The notes beneath the pieces were generated by a model. It was not told the DNA's origin and searched no databases. It saw nothing but the letters and a program-made list of their open reading frames with translations. Positions 9,000 through 17,488 of a DNA stretch of 22,179 nt are shown in pieces. A program made the translations under genes and the position numbers. Each line of letters opens with the position of its first letter. Position 1 is the first letter of the stretch. Source of the stretch: Prorocentrum cordatum (taxonomy: Eukaryota > Sar > Dinophyceae > Prorocentrales > Prorocentraceae); NCBI GenBank assembly GCA_963575745.1, contig CAUYUJ010018616.1:42501-64679 (forward strand). Reading direction: 5' to 3'.

Positions 9000-10178
9000 G
9001 GCAGTGTCGACTTCGCGTATAGCCAGTCCTCGCCGAGGGTTGGGGGTGGGACCATCATGTTGGCTGGGAGCTCCCGGCCCTCTATTCCGGTTGGTAGCGG
9101 CCATACTCTGGCGTGTAGCCGCGCCCCAGGGGAGCCGATCGCAGCCGAGAACATCCTAAGGGTGGCGTGGTGAGTGATCCAGGGGTCCGGGCGCATGCGC
9201 CTGGTTTGGGGAGGTCCTACTTGTGCGCCTCGCCGGTCGAAGGACGTGGACTCGAGGATCTGAGGTTGGACTGCCCTTCTTGGGGCTTGTCGCACGGCTT
9301 CTTGGGCAAGGGTTTCGATGTGCTCTTGTTGTTCGCGTGAGGCCCCTCCGTCCCGTCTCATCTGTTCTCTCGAGGGGGTGGCTGGGAGGATCCGCGTGAC
9401 CTGCGGACCGACGGCTATGCAGCTCGTCCCGCGGAAGGCTGCGGCCATGGTGTCAGCTGCTACTGGCCGAATCCGTACCTGCGTCATGTGTCTGTAGTCG
9501 CCGGAGTCGGGGAACCATGCGAACACCGTGGATATCTGCTCTACGGCTCCCGCGCCAACGGTGGCTTCTATGGCATCTATGACGTCTTGGTGTCTGGATT
9601 GCCCAGGGCCGGCGAGGTTCCATCTGGGGTGGAAGCCGTCCTCGGGGTCGGCCAGTCTGGCGAACGAGGGGCCTCCGTCCCAGCTGCCTTCCAGGAGGAC
9701 CCCCCTGGGGCCGAGGGCGGGGGAGTTGCGGCCGCTGCCAAAAATCCTGGAGAGCTCTGGGGTTTTTCAAAAGGAGTAGCCCTCCTCGACGTAGGCCGAC
9801 CCTGTAATTACCCAAAGGACGCTGCTGCGTCCGGGGCGATGGAATGAGCTAGGCATGTGGCCGCGCTCAGAACCGGGACATGTACCGAGTCCGAGGTCTC
9901 TTTGGATCTCCGCGTGCAGCCGCTATTTTTCGTGATGAGAGCCTGCTGCGCAGTGACTTGCAGCTCTTCCAGGGGTAGGTCGTGGGGAGCTTGCCTGTTG
10001 GTCGGTCTGGCAGGCCAGCACCGCACTACGTGGTGGTAGAGTGGTTCTAGCCCTTCTTGTAGCAACATTTCGTCGCTCGGGAGGGTAATTTTGGTGGTGG
10101 CCCAGTCTGCTCCTCCGGCGTCGGGCCCGGTTGACCAGGTTCCGCTGCCACTTGTTTATCTGCACCACTATGGCGTCG
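8996..10178 (-). pseudogene. Polyprotein segment of unknown function, several frame breaks
   Basis: Three consecutive minus-strand frames form one sensible protein. First comes VVQINKWQRNLVNRA near 10.15 kb, then LLQEGLEPLYHHVVRCW near 10.06 kb, which shifts near 9925 to LHAEIQRDLGLGT. This last frame runs to a stop at 8996 with a single internal TGA at 9767-9769. It includes VLWVITGSAYVEEGYSF before the stop codon and DVIDAIEATVGAGAVEQIST, VFAWFPDSGDYRHMTQVRIR and EDWLYAKSTLP after it. The composition is that of a globular protein. I cannot assign a fold. The end overlaps the next segment by the four bases ATGA. Confidence 0.45.
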
Positions 10179-10811
10179 TTACACCTGTCCGGCGCTAGCG
10201 TGTAGGGCGTCGCTGGCGTCCGCGCTGTTGCCCCCCCAGTGGACCACGATGGAGGGGGGGATCTGCGTCCTTTGGGGGCTATTCGTCACGAAGAACTGTG
10301 CTGCCAACAGTTGCCTGAGCGGGGGTGCCATTTTGCCAGTTCGTACCGGATTGCCGATGGGGGGCAGGTGCGTGATTAGGCTGGCAGCCCTGAACCCACG
10401 CTGGGAGTTAGCTATGGCAGCGAGCTCAATGGGGCCCGGGCCCCCTGGGGTTGGGACACCCTGAGTCGCTAAGGCAAGAATTCTGCAAGGGCCTCCGACG
10501 GAGCCGGCGGCTGCCAGCGCTGCTTGTATGTGGGTCGCCTGTGCGTCAGCGATCAGCACGGTGGGGATCGTCTGTTGGTCGCGTTCTGCTTCTGCTTTGG
10601 AGCGCACCAACTCCTTGATTTGCTCGCATGCGCTCGGGCCCGCCATGGCCAGAGTGGTTCCGGGGTCGTCTGCGCCCCTGTTGCCTATTAAGGACCTTCG
10701 CGCGATAACCAACTCAGCTCCCGCTTCTCTGACGGCAGCCATGAGGAGGGAAACTGGGACGGGGGGGGCATCTTCGTCTTTCTTCCGCTGGCGGGAATCT
10801 GGCTAGCAAGG
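10179..10811 (-). pseudogene. Polyprotein segment after the RING finger, unknown fold
   Basis: The minus frame reads RQRKKDEDAPPVPVSLLMAA and continues through AGAELVIARRSLIGNRGADD to a stop at 10179. The ATG at 10740-10742 is internal to this natural-looking sequence. It is rich in Ala and small residues, with hydrophobic segments such as TVLIADAQATHIQAALAAAG that resemble alternating strands and helices. It overlaps the end of the RING frame by about 30 bases around a C8 run, which suggests a 1-base indel rather than two genes. No family recognised. Confidence 0.4.
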
Positions 10812-11950
10812 TCGCCCGCCTCGCGTGGGTGATCAGGGGGGTCGCGCGCGTTTTTTCCTGCCGGGACGGGGGGGCGGGTGCCCCCCCGCCTCTCTCGGGG
10901 GCCCCGTCTTCGCGCGTAGGGTGGCTAGCCGCGCCTTCTTGATCCACCTCCATGTTGGGCGGCGGGGCGGGGGGGGGCCTGTGTAGCACTGCGTGGTCGT
11001 GTATCCTCTGCGTATCCCGCACTGTCACGTATGTGTCTGGCCTTCTGATGGTGACCAGGTCGGCTCGCATGCAGTCCAACTCCGCGGCAAGTGCGTGCGC
11101 TGCGGACGAGAGCTCGCGGCGCGTGATTGGGGGGAGTAATGGGGCGAGGAGCCCGTCTCTTAGCTGCAGGTTTCCTGGGTGCTCGAGGGGGGCTGAGGCT
11201 CCAGGGAGGAAGGCTGAGATGCTGCCTCTGTCGTTAGCTCTGCAGTGGGGGCATCGAATTGGCATCGAGTTCCCTCCCTCCCTGAGGAGTTGCGGCTGAC
11301 TCTGCCTCCACTGTTCTATGCAGTGTTTGTGGAAACTGTGTCCACAGAGTACCAGAACTTCCACCGTGCCGCCGAGATCCCCACTGCAGATGGAGCAGAC
11401 CTGCGGGTCATCTCCGGCGTCCCATCCCGGCATGGGTTCGAGGTCGCTGGACCTTAAAACCCTCTATGCCTCTTCCTCCGCGAGGCGTGCCCTGAGGCCC
11501 GCGTTCCGCAGGAAGAGACGTGTCTGCTCGTTCCCGAAGGGGGTGTATGCGTTGGGAGTCTGACCGCCCCCTTCACCCATGGTGTCTCTGATGTCCGTGG
11601 GGGTGTGAATGCCGGCGAGTTGCATCCACCTGGTGAGGATTTCGCAAGGTCTAGTGCCGATGCCACGGACCTGCAACACTGGTCGTAGGAGGGGGATATA
11701 GTGGGGCGCGATGCATAGCCATATGGCGCGGGCTATCCAGCTTCCGGGTTCGAGGTGTGGTCGAGCCTCCCTCAGTAGGCCTTCTACCAAGAGCTGCGCG
11801 TCCGCTCCGCTGATGGAGCTCCAGTCGATGTTGTACTCCCTCGCTCTACCGCTGGCATCGGTGCCCCTCTGCGTTGCGCCCAGGGCTCGGAAGACTGCCT
11901 CCAGGGAGACGGCCTGCCGGGGCTGGGGGCCTAGCTCGGCTGTCGGTGTC
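10714..11950 (-). CDS. RING-H2 finger protein segment of the LINE, with one internal stop
   Basis: From about 11.95 kb a single minus frame runs to 10714, interrupted only by a TAG at 11464-11466; the ATG at 11431-11433 is in phase with the sequence before that stop. After the ATG come C13-x2-C16, C30-x-H32-x2-H35-x2-C38 and C61-x2-C64, a canonical C3H2C3 RING-H2 finger (11242-11397), with 22 residues between C38 and C61, inside the allowed range. RING-H2 fingers act as E3 ubiquitin ligases by recruiting E2 enzymes. The upstream part is a helical domain, and the C-terminal part is Pro/Arg-rich. The segment ends where the next one takes over near a C8 run at about 10770. An E3 role for this protein is inferred from the finger alone. 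Confidence 0.65.
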
Positions 11951-12640
11951 TTCTCCTAACATTTGCCTGATGTCGGCGTGCCAAGGGGTTGTCGTACCCT
12001 CAGCGCTGCCGTCCGTTTCGGGAGGTGCGCGGCATCCTCCCTGCCCGCCGTTGTGTCGGGGATTGTTTGGGGCGTTTGCCGTCGCTGCTCGGGCTCTTTC
12101 CCCACTCTCCACCGCCCCCCGGTCGCCCGTGAGCATGCCCTCCTGAATGTAGCCGAGGGGGTCAAGCCAGCCCATCGTCCGTTCCTGGAGTTCGGGATGG
12201 ATGAATCCTCCAGGAAGCGGGGCTTCGATCTCTGTCCCGGACAGATGGGGGAGGTTTGCGGCGTCTCTGGCGAGGCGGGCATGGGCATCCTGGAGGGTTA
12301 CTATGCCCTGCACATGCCAGCGGCCTGCAGCGTGCGCCACTGCGTGGGTGGATATCTCGGCGGCTCTGAAGACTTCTCGTAGAACATTCCCCCCTCTCTC
12401 TGTGGACGATTCCCAAATGAAGGGTGCGAGGATCCTGCTCCAGGTCACGTTGCTTGGCACAGTGTCGTCGGCGACCTGTGCGCGAATATCAAGGATTTCT
12501 TGCAGTAGCCGAATGGCACTGTTCCTTCTTTCAGGTGAAAGCTGCGCGCCGAGGTTGGGCCAGCGTTCCTCAATGGTCCAGTTGACGGTCCCCCTGGCCG
12601 GGTTTCCCGATTGTTGGTGGGCGCCGCTTGGTGCCGGGAT
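11846..12640 (-). pseudogene. Unrecognised helical domain upstream of the RING segment
   Basis: Continuing from the previous block in a shifted frame, the minus strand encodes a long stretch of high-quality protein: GTVNWTIEERWPNLGAQLSP, then RRNSAIRLLQEILDIRAQVA, then TWSRILAPFIWESSTERGGN, and on through amphipathic helices to about 11.95 kb. Codons before the nominal GTG at 12460 are also open and sensible, so that is not a true start. Near 11950 the frame changes again: the sequence after MLGEDTDS is best read one frame over. No known motif is seen. The region is probably one domain of the polyprotein. Confidence 0.5.
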
Positions 12641-13018
12641 TCCCTCTCGTGGAATCGGGTTCGAAGCGCGATGGCTAGGCGCATCGGTGTGCCACGTGGA
12701 CTGCCTGGTGCGAGGTGGTCAGCGATGTGTCTCTCCTCCCTCCTGGCGTTGGCGATGATGGCTGAGCAAGCCACGTCGATCTCTGCCGCGTCTACGCCTT
12801 GGGCGTCAGATGGTTGTCCGTCAGCGGCGATGTCAATGACGCCTAGCGCTTGGTCCAGAAAGCTCCCTCCTATCTCGGCCCGCAGCCGGTCGGCGTCTTC
12901 TGCGGGGATGCTCCTGAGACGCATGTGGAACCTCATCCTCGGGCCACCCGCGCTGATTTCACTTCCAGCTGGTTCGAGGAACCGAGCCCGCACCGCTATT
13001 CGGGGGAGTTGGAGCCTG
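12636..13018 (-). pseudogene. Unrecognised helical segment of the LINE polyprotein
   Basis: The minus frame reads as convincing protein, including RIAVRARFLEPAGSEISAGG, then MRFHMRLRSIPAEDADRLRA and GGSFLDQALGVIDIAADGQP. A second helical block follows, containing DAAEIDVACSAIIANARREE. Near 12640 the sensible reading moves to another frame, so there is at least one indel. I do not recognise the fold. The alternation of amphipathic helices suggests a globular domain rather than disordered spacer. Confidence 0.45.
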
Positions 13019-13215
13019 TTTTTTTTACAGACGGGGGGGGGGCTGAGCCTGAAGCAAGCCGCAAACAACTTGCACGTTCGGGGGGGCGCGGAAATCACGC
13101 AAGTCGAAAGGCACTTGCACGCTAGTATTCGCTTGAAGAGGGGCGAAGGGGGGGGGGGGGGGGGCGGGCAAACGCCATGCAAGTGCAAGTAAACTTGCCT
13201 GAATCTCAAAAACAA
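13019..13215. repeat. Homopolymer-rich insert with inverted short repeats
   Basis: Both neighbouring segments read as protein, but this stretch does not. It holds T8 at about 13020, G-runs at about 13035 and 13082, a G17 run at 13148-13164 and an A-rich end near 13207. The octamer acttgcac appears twice (about 13071 and 13114), and its reverse complement gtgcaagt appears at about 13184, so the piece could fold back. Its base texture is unlike the flanks. It may be a small non-autonomous insertion or an intron-like piece; no target duplication was identified. Confidence 0.45.
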
Positions 13216-13312
13216 AAAAAGCTCTTGAGCGAGGCATCCAGGGGCCCAGTCGCGTAGCTGGCGGCTTGCGGAGGCCCCCACGATGCGGCCCCGAATTTGC
13301 GCGGCGGTGCTT

Positions 13313-14311
13313 CTATAGGGCCCCGCCGCGAGGCGCACCGCAGGGCCTGGAGAGTGCACCCGCCGTGGCTCGAAGCATCGGTTCGTCGCCGAGACTCGCG
13401 TCCGCCCTGTCCGCAGATGCATGCCACAGGTCGTTCGGGCTGTCTGTCATGCGTCGCCATGCCGCCAGCAGCTCCGCGACGAGCCACGAGGGGGAATAGC
13501 TGGTGGTCTCTGGCAGGAGGCGCGGGGGACGAACGTGGCTGGCGATGGGCGCGCATCGAGCGCCTACCCTGGCCAGCTGGTAGGAGAGCTGGGTTCCCAG
13601 CGCATCGAGGGGGTGTCCTGGGGCCAGGAAATTGTCGGGGTAGAATCCGTCGGCTGCGAGGCACCATGGAGTGGCTAGCCTGTGGCAAACGATGCACATG
13701 GGAGCCCGGGGGTCCCGTATGAGCCAACAGCCACAGTATCCGCACCTCGTGGAGGGGTGGAAGAAATCTCCGAACATTATCCTGTGGGACGTGGTGTTCA
13801 GGGGCCAGGGTTCCTCGGGTGCCTCGTTGCCTTCTAGAATGACCCCTGGTATGCCCGGAGAGCGGGGCCCTACGCCCGGTATGGCAGGAGCGACCCATCC
13901 TTTGGGCCCTGTGCCGCATTGGCCCCTCGATTGGACTTCGTCGCCCGCGTCGATCCATTGTCCTCTGTCGACGGCCCAACTTCTGACCTCCACGTGGTCT
14001 GGGAAATGGACCCTGTTCTGGCGATGCTCGTGGACGAGGTAGCGGCATACTTTCAACCTGAGGTCGAGGTCGGGGTCCATTTCCCGCCTGTCTGGGACGG
14101 CATCGTGCCTCCACCTCGTGAGGCCAAGCATGGAGTCAGGGAGGAAGTCATCTGAAGGGTCCCTCATGCCGATGTCCATGCAGAGTGCTGCGTAGTGAAG
14201 AGCGTCGCGTTCCAGGTGTGCTGCGAACATTTCAGCGTGAGTGGTGTTCGCGCAGTCCAGTCGCTCTGCCTCAAGGTCCCGCGCAAGGCTGGCGCATCGA
14301 AGGGCCAGCAA
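13313..14311 (-). CDS. Cysteine-rich zinc-ribbon-like segment of the LINE polyprotein
   Basis: A 332-codon minus-strand frame with a balanced, protein-like composition. Its N-terminal third is helical and acidic. Around residues 190-217 (13661-13744) it has C190-x2-C193-x-C195, then C206-x2-C209-H210 and C217, a plausible zinc-binding ribbon or treble-clef. The first codon of the open stretch is TTG and a stop lies a few codons upstream, so the true start is unknown and the segment is probably internal to a longer polyprotein. The frame ends at TAG near 13313, but an adjacent frame stays open past it. Zinc modules in LINE N-terminal proteins usually bind nucleic acid; that role is inference. 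I recognise no named family. Confidence 0.5.
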   Translation of the reverse strand: MLALRCASLARDLEAERLDCANTTHAEMFAAHLERDALHYAALCMDIGMRDPSDDFLPDSMLGLTRWRHDAVPDRREMDPDLDLRLKVCRYLVHEHRQNRVHFPDHVEVRSWAVDRGQWIDAGDEVQSRGQCGTGPKGWVAPAIPGVGPRSPGIPGVILEGNEAPEEPWPLNTTSHRIMFGDFFHPSTRCGYCGCWLIRDPRAPMCIVCHRLATPWCLAADGFYPDNFLAPGHPLDALGTQLSYQLARVGARCAPIASHVRPPRLLPETTSYSPSWLVAELLAAWRRMTDSPNDLWHASADRADASLGDEPMLRATAGALSRPCGAPRGGAL

Positions 14312-14472
14312 GCACCTGGACTGGGTCTGGTCCTACCCCTCCTAGTCTGGCCTCATGGTCGGCCCCTGTTATGGACCAGACTAGCCAGGATTGGTCGAGC
14401 TGGGCCAGCGCTGGTCCAATGGCGTGGTATTGTCATTCGGAACCGTGGCCAGGCTGCTGTCCCCCACCGCGT

Positions 14473-14720
14473 TCAGGAGAGGCCCTGAGCGGGTTGGGTA
14501 CGTCGCCCAATGGTCGGGGCCACCGATCGAGTCCAGGGTGTCCGGGGGGGTGGCGATTCCAACAGCAGTGCACCAGAATGTCCAGTCCTAAGCGCCTCTC
14601 TTGGGTGCGCATCCCGTCCGCAGACGCCAGTTCTCTCCAGGGGCCCTCTCGAGGCTCGTGATGGGCTGCGAGAGCCGCAAGCGTGCCTCCTCGGCCGGTC
14701 CCTCTGGGATCTGCTACTCA
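14473..14720 (-). pseudogene. Linker coding remnant between the N-terminal and zinc-ribbon regions
   Basis: Between 14.31 and 14.72 kb no single frame stays open across the gap, but minus-strand stretches look protein-like, for example LDILVHCCWNRHPPGHPG around 14.55 kb, ending in a stop near 14.44 kb, after which a neighbouring frame continues with TIPRHWTSAGPARPILASLV. I read this as coding sequence of the same element broken by an indel and a stop. There is no recognisable domain. Confidence 0.3.
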
Positions 14721-15898
14721 AAGGCCGTGGTGAGGCCCGTCGGAGCCCCGGCTCCCGCCCCGTTGAGGGTGGGAGTGTAGTGGTCTAGCGAGGGCAGGCC
14801 CGCGCCTGATGGGCTCTTGCTCCATGTCTGAAATGTCCGATTCGTCCTGCCAGTATCTGGCGTTGTCTGGGGGCGAGCAGGGACGGCAGCCTCCTTGCCC
14901 GTGTCGGCTTGAGCTGGGGGGAGACGGTGGCGGTGAGAGGAGGCCTGGAGGAGGGTCGATCGGCAGATCCTGGGGAACGGGATCCGATCGGGCCGCGATC
15001 GTGGGGGGCTCCCGTCTAGTGGCGCTGGTGCCGCTGCCGGGGGCGCCTGCGTTCGGTTCTCCCCCATCGGGTCGCGCCTCGCTCCTGGGAGCCCCCTTCA
15101 GGCTGTGGCGCTCCCTCTGGTCCGACCGGGTGAAAGGGGGGAGTGGGCGAGATGGTGTAGGGGCCACTTGCGACTGGGTGTGCCTGCAGACCCCGGCCAC
15201 TTCTGGTGGGCCCCCTGGCTCGCCGGCACTGCGGACTGCCTGTGCGGCTGCTGGTGCGCCGGGGCCTGTGGCTCCCAGCCTGACGCGGTCGGGGCGGCTC
15301 TCGTTGGCTGCTCCCCCGTGGCTGGGGCTCCCTGTGCCTGGGGAGCCCAGCGCCATCTCCTCTGCCACTCCTTCTGTCGCCCTGGGCATCTCAACGAGCT
15401 CCTCGTGCAGTTGTCTGCGCCTCGAGGGGCTGCGCGCGCAGGTGCTTGCTTCGGGGTTGACCGCGCCCCCCCCCGCGCCTCCCCCACCCATGCGCTGGCT
15501 GGGGAGGGCGGGGGCGTCCAGGGGAAGTCTGGATGGCCGTTGATTCTGATCACCCTCGGTCCTGGTAGCCCCTGCTGCAGGGCCAGCCATGGAGAGTGGG
15601 TCGAGGGGGGGCGCGCGAGAGGTGAGGGGGCGGCGGGGAGGGCCCCCCCAGGGCACTCTATATTCTGTCCGTCGGCGATCATGATGGCTGCATTCTCGGG
15701 GGGCTCGGGCCCCCCCGAGGTGCCTCTGCTGTTGGGTTGCTCGGAAGGGTCAGATGGTGTAATTCCTCCAGGGTCGCAGCTAGCCGCCGCTGTAGATTCT
15801 CTTTCGGTCCGTCCAGGTCTGTGATTGGTCTCTTCTTCTTCGTTGCCAATAGGTGCTCCAGGGTTGCGGCTGGCCGCCGTCTGGGGTGCTATTGGCAT
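14718..15898 (-). pseudogene. N-terminal Pro/Ser/Arg-rich region of the LINE polyprotein
   Basis: Two overlapping minus-strand frames (about 15.1-15.9 kb and 14.72-15.66 kb) are open and rich in Pro, Gly, Ser, Ala and Arg. The more protein-like portions are a short helical stretch, RRRQLHEELVEMPRATEGVA (around 15.4 kb), and an acidic stretch, NARYWQDESDISDMEQEP (around 14.85 kb), in the second frame. No catalytic domain is recognisable. Such disordered N-termini are common in LINE ORF1 or ORF2 products, but in this base composition long open frames also arise by chance, so the exact start and frame are uncertain. The frame closes just before 14.72 kb. Confidence 0.4.
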
Positions 15899-16450
15899 CT
15901 GGTCTCCAGGGGCACGGCGGCCGTCCGCGCCAGATGTAGGTTGGCGGTCTCCGTCGAGGCGTTACCTTGAACCCGTTGTATCGGTCATTCCCCGCGGGCA
16001 TCCAGGGTCGCAGCTAACCGCCGCTGACAGTTGTGGTACCCCTATCGCCGTTAGCACTGTTTCCTGGTCTGCCCCGACTGTGGGGGAGGGGGGTGGAGTG
16101 GGGGGGACCGGGGTCAGGATGGGTCTGGGGTGGGGGTGGCGGGGGCCAGGGCCCTGCCCCCCCGCTCCTGCACTGTCTGCCCCCCTTCTCTCCCGCCGCG
16201 ATCCGACCCGTCGATCTCCTCTCCCGCGATCGGCACCGTCCAGGGTGGGCCGAGAGCGGCCCGAGGGGTTTCGTGCCGCCTGGCATCGATGCCGTCTTGG
16301 TGGCCGCCGCACCCGCGTGGACTGCGTGTCTGAGCTGATCCAGGGTCGCAGCTAACCGCCGCTGAGAGTGTCACTATCGCCGTTGGTACTGGCCCCTGGT
16401 CAGCTCCGAGGGTGGGGGAGGGCGGCTGCCCGCGGGGGATCTGAACTTGG
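15767..16450 (-). repeat. Repeated modules near the 5' end of the LINE
   Basis: A core beginning tccagggtcgcagct and running into aaccgccgctg occurs at 16001-16026 and 16339-16364, with diverged copies at 15767-15792 and 15857-15882. The two right-hand copies share about 85 bp more, including tatcgccgtt and a tgggggaggg run, and similar sequence recurs before the next boundary, giving a unit of about 338 bp. On the minus strand the core reads as the peptide AAVSCDPG. Tandem units at the 5' end of a LINE resemble the promoter monomers of some L1 elements, but they could equally be an expanded repeat in the N-terminal coding region. Confidence 0.6.
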
Positions 16451-16712
16451 TTGGGATATGTGGGGGAGCCGACCAAGGCTAGTGACTGGGCCCCCGTGCC
16501 CTGCACTGTGAGGCCCCCGCCCCCCGCGATGCCATCCGACTAGTCCTCCGTGTGAGGCAGCTGAGGCCCGTGCTGCCTGGCGGCGCAGCTGCAGCGATGG
16601 CCGGCGCGCCCAGGGGGGACGGAAGGGGGCCAGCCGCGGCCCGCGGCGCAGCGCACGGGCGCCCCCTCGAGCGGTGGGAGACTGCCTCGGAGAGGACAGG
16701 CCCACCAGACGG

Positions 16713-16734
16713 CTTGAGCCAGGGGTGGCTACGG
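16713..16734 (-). other. Dinoflagellate spliced-leader (DinoSL) relic at the presumed 5' end of the LINE
   Basis: Read on the minus strand, the site has CCGTAGCCA, then CCCCT, then GGCTCAAG. The first 9 and last 8 bases match the canonical dinoflagellate spliced leader exactly; only the central T-run differs. In dinoflagellates this 22-nt leader is trans-spliced to the 5' end of mRNAs, and genomic relics mark cDNA reintegration. Its orientation and position, just upstream of the first protein-like sequence of the minus-strand LINE, fit a retrotransposed trans-spliced mRNA. The altered centre removes the U-run that serves as the Sm-site in the leader RNA, consistent with decay after insertion. 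Confidence 0.75.
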
Positions 16735-17488
16735 ACTGGCGGGGTTACTTTTTTTGGTCAGCGGCTCCAAGGCAAAGGACAAGCAGCGAGTCAACAACGA
16801 ACGGGGCACGAACGAAGCTAATTGGCCGCAGTGGCATTCGCACGTGCGAGGGTCAAAATAACCTAAATTGACCGCTCAAGCCAGCGTAGACGCCCCGGCG
16901 GTGGAACCACCGTGGCCACCGGCGGCAAGTCGGCGCCAAGACCGCCCTTTGGGCAGGCACCAGCAGCTCAACGCGACCAGGGATCAGCCGAGCACCCCGA
17001 CGGGTGGGGACGAGCGCGGCGACCAGCACAGGGGCGGAACTGGAACGGCAGGGAAGTCGCCGTGGCGGCGCCTGTCACCGGCCGCATACCTGATGGAAGC
17101 GAGGCCAGAGCGAGAAGAAGGATGCAAGTGCGTACGCCAGCCGGGGCACGCGGCAGCGCCAAGAAAAGATGGCAGCGAGGAGAGTAATGGCCTCACTCAC
17201 CGCGGCTCATTGACGCAGGTGTGGCTGGGGCCTGTCCTTCGCTAAGGATGCGACCCCGGTCTGCGCCCGCGAGGTAGAGCCGAGCCTGTAGCCATTGCAT
17301 ACACAACGTATCCGAATCTCGTGGTTCGGGGGCAAAGCGATGCAAGTACTGACGGAGGCTGATGCAGACTGATCTGCTGGGGGTAGGCCGCAGACTGCCG
17401 AAGGCTGATTCACTCGTGCAGGGCCGCACCCTGGCGAAGCCAGACATCAGGTAACACCGGAGGTATGGCTATCGGACGCTTCCGAACT
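16735..17488. other. No recognisable gene; flank immediately upstream of the LINE
   Basis: I see no convincing coding frame on either strand. A T7 run lies at about 16747-16753, and a short A/T-richer patch lies at 16855-16872. The short match gtagccatt at about 17288 (plus strand) resembles part of the spliced leader but is too short to call. The rest is GC-rich sequence without repeats that I can detect. Confidence 0.4.

Larger units (their letters stand above)
1..16734 (-). mobile_element. Giant DNMT-carrying LINE (non-LTR retrotransposon), broken copy, 3' end beyond the left edge
   Basis: All protein-like signal in this span lies on the minus strand and in one order: N-terminal low-complexity and zinc-ribbon region, RING-H2 finger, acidic tract, C5-DNA methyltransferase, APE-type endonuclease, reverse transcriptase and C-terminal zinc knuckle. 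Endonuclease before reverse transcriptase with no integrase or RNase H in between is the LINE layout. The right end coincides with a spliced-leader relic, which would mark the 5' end of a trans-spliced, reverse-transcribed mRNA. The length is far above the 4-8 kb usual for LINEs. The frame changes many times and has in-frame stops, so this copy cannot be expressed as one protein as written. That all parts belong to a single insertion is inference; nested insertions or two abutting elements are possible. The 3' tail and target-site duplication are not in the window. Confidence 0.72.

Noticed and set aside
17285-17300. Second spliced-leader-like match (gtagccatt) on the plus strand
   Set aside because: Only nine bases match and the second half of the leader is missing; expected by chance in a window of this size.
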